From NCBI GenBank assembly GCA_029582165.1, contig CM055887.1, forward strand, positions 13,567,190 to 13,631,189: DNA of 64,000 nucleotides, written 5' to 3'. The notes under the pieces were generated by a model. The model was given only the letters and a program-made list of their open reading frames with translations, did no database searches and was not told the origin of the DNA. This DNA is from Portulaca oleracea (lineage: Eukaryota > Streptophyta > Magnoliopsida > Caryophyllales > Portulacaceae). Shown here piece by piece: positions 54,699-64,000 of this stretch (position 1 is the stretch's first letter; the number at the start of each line of letters is the position of its first letter). The position numbers and the translations under genes are program-made.

Positions 54699-55323
54699 GA
54701 GGGCAGATGGTGCTTAAATCTCGATCAAGTTGGTGTTAAATCTCTGGAATAAACAACACATATTGAAGTGCTTGTTGTTTATTCTAGAGAGAGTCTTCTT
54801 CCGAGTTCAATTTTTTTTTCTATCCCCTTCAATGAGAAGAGGTAGAGTCATATTTATAGAGAAGGGACTCCCTCTTTTGGGCTTATAACTTGCTAGCCAT
54901 TTTGGGCTGTTGTCCGAGCCTTTGGCTTCGGTTGACTTGACATTCCATTTGACTTTGACTTTGTAGTCGGTTTGACTCTAGCTTGACATTTGTCCGAGCT
55001 TTGATTTGGTAGTCAACTTGAACCAATTTTAATTAAATAAACTAAATTAATTTACTTGGACCGACCAAACTAATTAGCTTAATTTATTTTCTAATTTGAC
55101 TCCATTTGGATTTTTTTAGTGTCTACAAATTGCCCCCTCGAGACACGGTCACGTGTTTGAGCGTGACTGACATCTCGAAACATTTTTTTGCTAGTCTTGA
55201 CAGACTATTGACTTGATCTATCATGTCATCACTTTGCCTTCTTTGAGCTGCTCCCATATGCCCCTTCATCCTTCTTTGTTTTTTTATTGTGATAGGTATC
55301 AAGATCCATGAACCGCTATACAC

Positions 55324-55593
55324 AAGGATAATGAGCTCTGCTTTGGCGTAGAGGAGTTTATCATTGTTGAGGTGACGACTCAGATGACTTTGATGGCGAG
55401 TACTGCCATAGATAAGGATAATGGGCTCCACCTTTGCGTAGAGGAGTTTATCCATGTTGAGGTGACGACTCGGATGACTTTGAAGACCGATCCTTCCATA
55501 AACAGGGATTACAGGCTCCGCTTTTGCGTAGAGGTGTTTATCCTTGTTGAGGCGACTACTCGGATGACTTTGAAGACCGATCCTTGACGAACA
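55324..55593. repeat. Three tandem 90-bp repeats
   Basis: Units begin near 55324, 55414 and 55503. They share GCGTAGAGGAGTTTATC, GTTGAGGTGACGACTC and GGATGACTTTGA. Because 90 is a multiple of three, the minus strand stays open across them (55632-55123, 169 codons) as a 30-residue repeat containing HLNxDKLLYAKxE. It lies in the 3' interior of the Tat-like element. Confidence 0.85.
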
Positions 55594-55655
55594 ATAATCG
55601 GCACTAACTTGACGAGGGACGTCCATAGTCATGGTGGCGCATGTATTGGCGTTGA

Positions 55656-56030
55656 CACTATGGTCATTAATGACTCAAAGAGTCTAGAATTCGGATAAAT
55701 TGAGAGTTTCATATCTTGGTCAATCATGACGACTTGGAAAGTCTTTTGACTCAAGTGTTCCTTTGTAGCAACTCGAAAGTCTTTGATGATGACTTGAGAA
55801 TCTTTTAATACTTGAAAGTCTTTGGTCAGTTGATAAACTTGTGAGTCTTGTGCGTTAACTTGGGAGTCTCTTGATTATGTTGACTTGGGAGTTGGTGGTG
55901 GTGACTTGGAAGTCCTTGTGTACTTGGGAGGTTTTTTTTTTTTATTTTTATGATGACTTGGAAGTCTTGTGTGACTTGAAAGTCTGTGACGATCACTTGA
56001 AATTTTTTGTTGCTTGAGTCCCTTTTTTTT
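55656..56030. repeat. Array of GACTT-NN-AAGTC palindromes
   Basis: About twelve copies of a 12-base near-palindrome (best GACTTGGAAGTC; variants ACTTGAAAGTC, ACTTGGGAGTC) spaced roughly 20-40 bases, with a T-run at 55931-55942. No coding sequence. Confidence 0.75.
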
Positions 56031-56128
56031 TTAGGGGACTGCCATTTGCCCCCTAGATTGTTCCTTCACCTTAGCTGTGTCGCATCTAGTCAGACTCGTC
56101 TGTGTCTTCTCCATCTAGTACGATTTTT

Positions 56129-57443
56129 CTATTCCTTCACTAGTTGCATGACTTGCTCTTTGAATGCTCTACATTTCTCTAATGGGTGGCTGACAATCCT
56201 GTGGTACTTACAATACTTAGGATTGCTCACTCTTCCTAGTTCTTCAGGGCACTTTGGGTTAGGAAGTTCAATGAGTCCCTTTTCGAGCAATTTGTCCAAC
56301 ATTTCTAGTGCATCAAAGTCAGAAAAACAATAGTTATTTGCTTCAATCATAGGGTCTCTTCTTGACATGTCTTCATAAGCAGTTGTGGACACTTTATTGT
56401 TAGAATGTTTTCCATGGTTGGCAATTGCAAACTCCATGTCATGATCTTGTCTCACCAAGTCTCAAAAACTCTTAGGCTTGTTTACTTGCAAGGTGTAGAG
56501 TATGTTCCAATCCATTCCTCGAGTGCACATGTCGAGTGCAGAGATTTCTAACAGATGATCCTTGCACATTAGGGACAGAGCACGCCAGCGGTTGATGTAG
56601 TCAACAACTGGCTCGTCACCCCATTGTTTAGCGTTAGTCAATTCTGTCATGCTAACGACATGACTCGTGTTGTACAAACGATTTAAAAATTCCTCCTCCA
56701 TTTTCCCCCAACTATCGATGGACTCAGATACAAGGTTGATATACCAGTCAAATATGGTTCCTTTCAAGGAGCGTATAAATTGCTTGGCTAAGAGATCTAT
56801 GTTTGTGCCAACATTGTTGCATGTCTCCATAAAGTGCGCGACATGCTGCTTTGGATTACCATATCCATCGAATTGATGAAATTTAGGAGGTTGGTAACCA
56901 TGTGGCATACGAAGAGTGCTGATTCTCTTAGCGTATGACCCGATGTACCTATCAGTTCTTTGTGAATCATGTCCTAGCTAATTGATCCTTGAGTGCCTTT
57001 GTGATCAAATTTTGGATTTGTTTCTACAGTCATTGAGCCTGTCGATGATGATGGCTTGTTGCCTTCTTAGACATGTCACTCTAAGCCTCACTTTCGCTAG
57101 ATTCGTTTTCTTCCATTGCGTCTGAATATTTATTGAGGGATTTTGCTGGTCATTGCTTTAACTTCTTCTACAACTTAGCTATCTTTTCATCTTGACGCTC
57201 GATTTGTGCATCCTTCTCTTTGCTCTCTTGAGTAAGTTTCTGTAATGTGGCTTTTATGTTAGCCATTTTTTCTTCTATAGTCACAACTTCAGTAACCATG
57301 ACTAACATGGTAACAAGTAACAACACCAGATGACCTTGTTCTACCTTTAATTTCCATTGCCATGTCAATAACCTTGTGTTCATCTTCACATATGTTGCGA
57401 GCTCTTCCTTAGGAGGAAGATTGGTTGAAGTCTTCGTAGTCAT
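56129..57443 (-). pseudogene. Tat-like Gypsy Gag
   Basis: The N-terminal segment (57443-57168) has a basic start and a coiled coil (IKATLQKLTQESKEKDAQIERQ). A decayed linker follows. Then the capsid (56908-56462): GYQPPKFHQFDGYGNPKQH, KQFIRSLKGTIFDWY, IDSWGKMEEEFLNRLY and DEPVVDYINRWRALS. In the same frame after one TGA (56459-56461): LVRQDHDMEFAIANHGK, then PKYCKYHRIVSHPLEKC, a CxxHRxxxHPxxxC-type nucleocapsid motif. This order is characteristic of plant Tat/Ogre-lineage Gag. Protease and RT are missing downstream. Confidence 0.8.
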
Positions 57444-57893
57444 GTCTTATTCATGGAGAGGTTTTTGAAAGTCTTGATTTCTGAGATGGAGATGAAAGGT
57501 GCCTAAATTTGTACAATCTCTATCAACATTTGATACAAATTTTCGAGTCTAAAATTAATTAAGATAAGAAAGATGGACAAATTTAATTTGTTTTGATTTC
57601 AAAGAATTTGGTTACAATCTCTATCAATATTTGTTACGAGATGAACAAATAAATAATCATCTGATTCGATCTCTGTAGTCTTCTTGAAGGAGGGCCGATG
57701 GGGCTTAAACCTCGATCAAGTTGGCGTTGAATCTCTAGAACAAACGACACATATTGAAGTGTTTGTTGTTTATTCTAGGGAAAGTCTTCTTTCGAGTTCA
57801 ATTTTTTTCTATCCCCTTCATAGAGAGGAGGTAGAGTCCTATTTATAGAGAACGGACTCCCTCTTTTGGGCTTATGACTTGCTAGCCATTTTC

Positions 57894-58111
57894 CAAAGAT
57901 AAAATTTTCAAAGGGTATTTTTTGATAAAAAAATATGGAACGCTACTCCAAACGTTAAACGTTAACTTTGTTAACATTTCACAAAACATTCTTTAAAACG
58001 CTACACGCTCCTCAAAACGCTAGCTTACCGAACGTTAATATTTATGCAATTAGAGTTTTGACTTGGTCAAGATACTAAACGCTACCCCAAACACTACTGC
58101 CGAACACAGCC
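57894..58111. mobile_element. Truncated PIF-like MITE (inverted relative to 36086-36482)
   Basis: The right TIR is CTACTGCCGAACACAGCC. The sequence matches the reverse complement of 36086-36300. It starts abruptly at the point where the Tat-like 5' LTR stops. Confidence 0.8.
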
Positions 58112-59290
58112 GTAATGAAAATATGACATAGAACTAATTAAGTAGTTGATGACGAAACTGTTGTACTTGAACCAAACTAATTAATTAAGATGGAAGTCTG
58201 AAATCTATTGACGCAAGTTGATGTTAAATATGAGTTCAAACATTATAAGAATTAATAATAACAAATAGTGAACAACCCTAAAAGATAGAGGAATTAAAAA
58301 TGGTGAGAGAACTATCATTCGAATGGGACCTTAAGCAAATAAATAAATGGAAAATTGGATTCGAATGATATTTAGAGTATATAGTCAATGATATCCCATC
58401 AGAATACAGTTTTCTTTCTTTTTTTTTTTGACAACCACAATCTATATGATGTATCTGACAATTAATTTTTGCAACAGTAGAGATTACCGACATACAAAAG
58501 CTCAAAGTAGGAATTATTATTATCCAATTTTTCTAAATAAATTTTTTATGAAAGAAATGTATATGACAATTAATTATTGCAACAATTATAAAATTGACAA
58601 TTATTACTACATCTCTGTAACTTGAGTACCATGACATTGTTCTTTAGTTGGGTTAAACCTAACTAATTTTACCTAACTTAAGTTAACTTAATTTATCCTT
58701 AGCTAACATAATCCAGCTCCCTAAAAAACATGCATCCAAACCAAAACAACTTTTTTAATCAAAAAGAAATTCAAATAATATTATTTTAATACCAAATCAA
58801 TCCACTTTTTCCAACACCTATATAACTTTTTCATTTATTTTCCCCAAAATATTCAAATTTTATTAATAAAATATTTCTACCCAACAACTAACTTAACTCA
58901 AACTTATCATATCCTAACTTATCATAACTTATCTAACCTAACCTAAACCTAACCTGAATCTAACTTGACAAAAAAACAGCGCCTATGATTACTACTTAAT
59001 TTTCATCACACAAATTGGTTTATGCCAGTATATGATATATGGAATGTCATAAATGAAAAAAGGTAATTGGTATACGAATGAAAATCTATATAATAAAGAT
59101 AAAGATCCGACTTTAATCACAAAAATAAATAATTAAGGATCGATAAATAATATACTCTTTAAATTTTCGAGCAACTACTATAAAAAAAAAAAGTAGATTA
59201 ATTGAACGGGGTACACATTTCCACATTCAATGGATATTTATTTTTTTGATAATTAACGGCTTCAAACTAGATTTTATTCAACCAAATTAA
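58112..59290. other. No gene; CCTAAC-rich stretch
   Basis: AT-rich. 58650-58975 is rich in CCTAAC/TTAACTTA motifs, possibly a degenerate MITE. No coding signal. Confidence 0.45.
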
Positions 59291-59329
59291 AGTGCCAAAA
59301 AGCACTGGTCTTCAATGGATATTTGTTTA

Positions 59330-59682
59330 GGCTCCATTCTTTTATATGGTTGGTGTGGTGTAGTAATGGTGTGGTGCGGTGGAATTTGAAAAATTATAGT
59401 CAAGTGTGGTGGGTTGTGGTGAGAGTTGTGGTAAGTGGGGTAGGTAAGGTGTGAAATGAACAAGAAAGAAAGAAGAGGAAAGAAGAAGAAACGAGAGGAA
59501 GAAGATAGATCTGATTGAAAATGATTCTCAAAAAATGAATAATAAAAGCATACCCAAAAGAAATAAATACTGTCAAGACACGACACCTAACAAAACCTTG
59601 AACCGGCCCAAAAGCCCAAACAAAAAATTACAAGCAACCCATAAATACAACAATAAAATGAAACAGTAGCAACATCCTAACA
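59330..59682 (-). repeat. Copia 3' LTR (left edge approximate)
   Basis: The plus-strand right end is CATCCTAACA; minus strand begins TGTTAGGATG right after the polypurine tract TTGAGGGGGGG (59683-59693). The left edge lies near 59330-59350 but is not certain. Confidence 0.6.
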
Positions 59683-59689
59683 CCCCCCC

Positions 59690-60139
59690 TCAAATTGGAG
59701 GCTCTGAGACTCCCAATTTGCCCAGGATGGCAGAATGTTGTATGCCTGTGAGAGGTTTAGTCATGAGGTCTGCCAGCTGCATTTTAGTAGGAACATGACT
59801 CAAAGTTATGAATCCCTCTAACAATTTTGCCCGCACAAAATGGCAGTCTAATTCAATGTGTTTTGTGCGATCATGGTAGACTGGATTTTTAGCGATATAG
59901 ATCGCTGCTTGGCTATCGCATTTCACCGGAATTGGGATGATATCTGGAACTGTCAGCTCGTGTAACAGCCTACTTAACCATGCCAATTCTGCTACTAGCC
60001 TACAAGTACTCCTATATTCAGCCTCTGTTGACGATAAACTCACAGACTGTTGTTTCTTGGATTTCCAAGAAATCAAAGTTTTCCCAGAAAAACAACAAAC
60101 CCACTCACAGACCTGCGAGTATAAAGACAAGAGGCCCAA
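59690..60139 (-). pseudogene. Copia RNase H
   Basis: 149 codons. SGKTLISWKSKKQQSVSLSS then STEAEYRS and VAELAWLSRLL, IPVKCDSQAAIYIAKNPVYH with the catalytic Asp, then RTKHIELDCHFVRAKL and the end MQLADLMTKPLTG are classic Copia RNase H. The stop is about 7 bases from the polypurine tract. It overlaps the RT frame at 60073-60139 in another register, so one indel separates them. Confidence 0.92.
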
Positions 60140-60836
60140 TCAGAATCACAATATGCTAATAAATCAGTAGCATGATCATTATGCAACACAATACCAAGCG
60201 AAGAACTTCCCTTTAGATATTTGAGCACATTTAGAGCAGCCTGAAAATGTGGAACTCTAGGCCTTTGCATGTACTGACTCAAATGTTGAACTGCAAAACA
60301 AATATCAGGTCTAGTATGAGTCAAGAAATTCAGTTTCCCAATCAATTGTCTATACAAAGTTGGATTTTCAAATAACTCCCCTGAAATAGAAGACAGTTTT
60401 GTGTTGAGATCGAAAGGAGTCACCACTGACTTTACAGCATTACATCCAAAATCATTTATGAGGTTCTTGGTGAACTTCTGTTGTGTTATCAACAGACCTC
60501 GTGAACACCTAAGAACTTCAATCCCCAAAAAATAACTCACTTCACCCAAATCCTTGATCTTGAAAGTCTTGTCCAAATGTTCCTTGATACTTTGTATTTC
60601 ATTCATATCATTTCCAGTTAAGAGAATGTCATCTACATATACTGCAAGAAAAACAACCAAAGAACCTTCTTTCTTCCAGAATAGTGAGTAATCATTCTCA
60701 GAATGGTGATATTCTCTAGCATAAAGAGTTTCAGCCAGTTTAGCATACCACTGTGTGGATGCTTGTTTTAAACCATAAAGAGATTTGGTTAATTTACAGA
60801 CAGGATTTTTAACATCAGTAAACAGCCTTAGGGATC
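60073..60836 (-). pseudogene. Copia reverse transcriptase, C-terminal part
   Basis: From 60836 leftward: KLTKSLYGLKQASTQWYAKL, then VVFLAVYVDDILLTGND with the catalytic DD near 60620, KDLGEVSYFLGIEV, TPFDLNTKL, LYRQLIGKLNFLTHTRPDI, and the start of RNase H (LLAYCDSDWASC). A frameshift ends it near 60073. Similarity stops at 60836, so the N-terminal RT, integrase and gag are absent. Confidence 0.92.
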
Positions 60837-62287
60837 AAGAACAAGAACAAGAAGGGTCCCATTCTCATGTTTAGCAGTAGTCGTCGGTATTTGACTTTTG
60901 TGCAGGTTTAGCAAGGAGCTGACCATAGGTGTAGGCTAGATGACTGTAAGTATATTGTGGGTGACTAGGTTTTTGCTTTTGAGTCACCAATGTAACTAAT
61001 CAGACTATGCTTATTTTTGTAATCTCCCTACGATTATTTTGTGGAAGGGAGCCTGGGTTTGTAATTCAAGGGGGAATGGAGTACATGATGTTTTGGAATT
61101 TTTCTCATGTATTGGGATTGGAAATGGAGATGAAAACTCTATGACAACAAAAAGGGGAATCGTTTTCTTTATTTATGAATATGGATGGATGTTGTGGTAT
61201 TTGTGGATTTATACGTATTGTGGATTCTGCAATTTACAATATATTGGGATTATGAGAATTGTTTTGAGATTTTAATTATGCATGTATATATGTCTATGGA
61301 TGATACCTAGGATTTGACCAAGGAATCAAGGTTCTAAGAGGGAGCATTTGACTAAAATCTGAGTTTTTTTTTCAAAAAAGGGTTGTAAAAGGGGGGATAA
61401 TGTTAAGCTGTGTGGGTAATATGACTTCACAAAGAAACAAAGGCCCTATGAAGGAACACCGGATCAGAATTTGAACTTCTATGAAAAAGAATTATAAAGG
61501 AGGAAACAGTGATGAGTTGTAGAGAATGATAATATGTTTTTGTTGTAATATCTTGGCGTGCCGCAAGCTCCGAGAATTCACCACCACAAGAAGAGCCCCT
61601 GGATGGGGGCTTCAAGGGAAAATTAGCTTGAAGTGATAAGGGAAAGAAATACTTTATACTTACCCGAATTGTTCAGTAGTGGTCAATAAGATAAACTAGG
61701 GCTTCATGAACGCAGTACTTGTAATGGGGGCTTTAGTGCGAACACAAGGATTTAGACCTTGGTTATGGAGTTAATAATAGTCATTTCTAATCCTGTATAA
61801 GGAACAATGTTAGCGGGGAAACAAAAAGGGAGGCAATAGAATCATGATGAGATTAGGAGGTTCATACGGGAGTAAGAGATTTATGATTAAGATTGAGATT
61901 AAGGGGGAAATGCCGATTTGAGGAATAAACTTGCGAAGTATATGGGTTCCTTAGAGACATCCAGCAAGATTGCGAGGTTTTAGGAGTTCTAATCTCCTTT
62001 ACCCGTATACATGTATCGTAATCCACCTAGCCTTCTCTTGTAATGAACAACCGTTGTAAGTTTCAACCCTCCTCCGTATGGCTATCTTACCTCTAGTCCA
62101 TCATTTGAATCAAGCTTTATCTCACACTCATATGGTACATTCCCCTCCTAAATTCACCTTTATCATCACAAGATGGCAATCAACTTTGTCGATTTTTAAT
62201 CATTGTTTGTTTTCAAGAATTTTTAGGAGAGCCTGTAATCGTATCAACCAATCATTTTAGCTCCTTAATGTTATATCCACACCTTAT
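60837..62287. other. No recognised gene (about 1.45 kb)
   Basis: Short frames only (61039-61275 plus, 61427-61615 minus). GTAAAAGGGGGGATAA at 61386-61398 followed by TGTTAAGC resembles a polypurine tract and LTR start, so part may be an LTR, but no second copy confirms it. Confidence 0.35.
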
Positions 62288-62841
62288 TGGCACCTCTAGT
62301 CATAGGTCCAGAATTGATCGGAGACACCACGGATAAAATCAGGGTCATTTAGCAACATATCAAGGCCGCCCAGAGTAGGCAAAAGAGCTATGCGGATAAC
62401 AGGCGGAGATCGTCCGAATTTCAAGACGGAGACCAAGTTTTTCTTAAGGTTTCTCCAACTAAAGGGGTTCGGAGATTTAACATCAAAGGGAAATTGAGCC
62501 CTTGCTATATCGGACCATATTCCATTGTGAAAAGATCAATCCAGTGGCATATCGGTTAGAGTTACCCTCTAGCTTAGGGAAGACACATGACGTTTTTCAC
62601 GTTTCCCAACTCTGGAAATACGTGCCGGACCCGACGCATATTCTTAAAGAAGAACCTCCGCTGTTAACTGAAGATCTAACTTTCGAGCAGCAGCCCATTT
62701 CAGATTTTAGATCAGAGGACTAAACGACTACGTTCAAGGGAAGTTCCCTTAGTCAAAGTGATATGGGCAAATCAAGATACCTCGGAAGTCGCGTGGGAAA
62801 CCGAGGAAGAAATGAAGGAAGGCCACCCACATCTTTTCTAA
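62288..62841 (+). pseudogene. Chromovirus integrase C-terminus and chromodomain (partial)
   Basis: APLVIGPELIGDTTDKIRVI, a stop, then QHIKAAQSRQKSYAD, DQVFLKVSPTKGVRRFNIKGKL, CYIGPYSIV, a frameshift, NPVAYRLELPSSLGKTHDVF, another frameshift, then VPLVKVIWANQDTSEVAWETEEEMKE ending HPHLF stop at 62841. It aligns along its length with 11914-12480 of the chromovirus but on the other strand. It belongs to a related Tekay-like element, truncated at 62288, with two shifts and one stop. Confidence 0.85.
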
Positions 62842-62890
62842 GGTATTTCGTTCGCGATCAATCCAACCGCAAGTTTCGGGGACGAAACTT

Positions 62891-62909
62891 TCTTTTAGGG
62901 GGGGGAGGG
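62891..62909 (+). promoter_or_regulatory. Polypurine tract of the right-hand chromovirus
   Basis: TTTTAGGGGGGGGAGGG directly before the LTR start TGTAACAACCC. Confidence 0.85.
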
Positions 62910-64000
62910 TGTAACAACCCGCCCCAAAATCACGATTAATTAAGTACTAATTACCGTAATTACTTAAATTGCGTATAAATTTTTCGCGTTTACTTCTAAT
63001 TATTTATTTTATCGGTGTCAAGTCTCGTGCAGGAGATGGCAAAGAATATCAAGTTACGGGTTTATAAACCTTTAAGTTACTCTATTTACTCGTTAAAGTG
63101 ATTTATATCGAGTTTTACCGTTTACGTTATTTCTTTAACCGGAAATAGTTTAATTATTTCACTTCTTAATGTTTATATTTTATTATCCAAACTTTAATTT
63201 ATTTTATTTGGACTATGTTTATTTTATTTTAGTACAAGTAATATTTATATTCCATTCATTTAATTTTATTAGTTCAAGTCCTATTTTATTTTAACCCAAT
63301 TGCTACCGATTAATTTTATTCCGCACAACTAATTATTATTTGAACCTAGCACTTCTCTAATTATGTTACTAAAGTAAAGTTTCAGATTTCATTTGAGTTT
63401 AATTAGTGGTTAATTAAGGGGAGGGAGTATATATTATGTTATATGGGTATTAGTGAACCCATTTTTATCAATTCAAATCAAACCCACACCCAAACCTTTT
63501 CTCTCTCTACACTCCTTCACCCCCCTGCTGTCCCTGTTTCTGCCGTGAACCACCAGCAGCCGCGCCATTTTCCGGCCGCCGAGCACGCCGCCGCCAGAGG
63601 TCGCCGCCGCCACCCTCCTTCCTCCTCTCTTGTGTTTTCATCAATTTTTAACCCCAAGGGTAATCTCTCAAAACCCCCAATTTCAAATTCTCTAAACCCT
63701 AATCTGAAAATCTATGTTTTATATATGTTTCTTCTATAAATTCCATCTCTTTTACTCTCTTTATTCACGAATTCAAGTATATAATTGTATTGGTTAAGTT
63801 AGGGTTAAGTTTTGAAGTACATGCATGTTAATTTCTAAGTGTTTATGAGGTTTTATGGTTGAATTCATGGTAGATGGTGAATATATGTTAATGCATGTGA
63901 AGTTCTTGAGAGATTCTAAGTGTATAAGGGCTGAGTTATGTTTTAAGATTATGAACTAAGGGTTATTATGTTTAATTTGAGTAAATTAAAGAGATTTTAG
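62910..64000 (+). repeat. 3' LTR of the right-hand chromovirus (runs off window)
   Basis: Starts TGTAACAACCCGCCCC. A TATATATTATG box lies near 63427, followed by a CT-rich leader and a GC-rich block (63520-63620), the same plan as the LTR promoter of the chromovirus at 8243-21635. ORF 63443-63739 covers this leader and is not convincing as a gene. Confidence 0.8.

Larger units (their letters stand above)
52925..57893 (-). mobile_element. Tat-like Gypsy element with gag only; both LTRs damaged
   Basis: Minus-strand element. The 3' LTR is 52925-53087 plus 54704-55127, split by a solo LTR; its left edge is approximate. The 5' LTR is about 57503-57893, truncated on the right. The two share TTAATTAAGA, GAACAAATAAATAATC, GTAGTCTT.TTGAAGGAGGG and GGGACTCCCTCTTTTGGGCT. 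Plus-strand GTGTCTACA followed by AATTGCCCCCT marks the LTR/PPT junction at 55127. The interior holds gag, then a non-coding 3' region with 90-bp repeats and a palindrome array. No pol, so it is non-autonomous. Confidence 0.7.

Noticed and set aside
58930..58970. CCTAACCTAAACCTAACCT, reminiscent of plant telomere repeat
   Set aside because: Only two or three irregular units within a generally CCTAAC/TTAACT-rich stretch; no true TTTAGGG array.
59287..59586. 99-codon His/Pro-rich minus-strand ORF
   Set aside because: It lies in the Copia 3' LTR and is a product of CCACA/CCACC-rich simple sequence.
1..64000. Integrated caulimovirus-type sequences, bacterial systems, CRISPR arrays
   Set aside because: The RT types seen are Copia and Gypsy with LTRs, plus LINE fragments; there is no movement-protein or coat-protein signature, and no regularly spaced prokaryotic repeat.

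Overview
This window looks like repeat-rich nuclear DNA from a flowering plant, most likely a eudicot. It holds two plastid-type polyphenol oxidase (PPO) genes, a nuclear tRNA-Ser(GCU) gene, a pollen-extensin/LRX gene fragment, and a dense layer of plant transposons: Copia, Ty3/Gypsy chromovirus, Tat-like Gypsy, LINE, Helitron, Mutator-like, PIF/Harbinger-like and CACTA-like elements. The RRM-bearing LINE ORF1 resembles those of several dicots, but the species cannot be named from the sequence. There are no bacterial operons, CRISPR arrays or phage features.

Layout. 1-1556: left-facing Copia gag/protease remnant with its 5' LTR. 1557-23175: a LINE ORF1 on the minus strand, split in two by a Gypsy element (2880-22492). 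That Gypsy is itself interrupted twice: by a short non-autonomous LTR element (4045-6192, TSD AGAAC) and by a 13.4 kb Tekay-like chromovirus with 3.6 kb LTRs (8243-21635, TSD TTCTA). 24.1-31.9 kb: LTR tail, long-TIR element, LRX pseudogene, a Helitron with six 5' ends, a Mutator-like MITE carrying a heptamer array, and Copia and LINE scraps. 32.0-33.9 kb: second left-facing Copia remnant. 34.5-36.5 kb: 72-bp tandem repeat split by a solo LTR, then a MITE nested in a MITE.

36.9-51.3 kb: the genic core. PPO copy 1 (plus strand) carries a one-base frameshift between its chloroplast and thylakoid targeting segments. PPO copy 2 (minus strand, 605 codons) is intact. They lie tail-to-tail about 10.7 kb apart. 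Between them are a TIR element flanked by (TA)n, a Gypsy gag remnant with LTR, a CACTA-like element enclosing the tRNA gene and a TRIM-like element, and a Mutator-type foldback MITE with a perfect 9-bp TSD.

52.9-58.1 kb: a gag-only Tat-like element with 90-bp repeats and an array of GACTT-NN-AAGTC palindromes; one LTR is split by a 1.6 kb solo LTR and the other is truncated against a MITE. 59.3-60.8 kb: Copia RT/RNase H and 3' LTR on the minus strand. 62.3-64 kb: 3' end of another chromovirus and the start of its LTR.

The only features likely to act for the host are PPO copy 2, possibly PPO copy 1, and the tRNA gene. The rest records layered transposition, and nearly all retroelement reading frames are broken.
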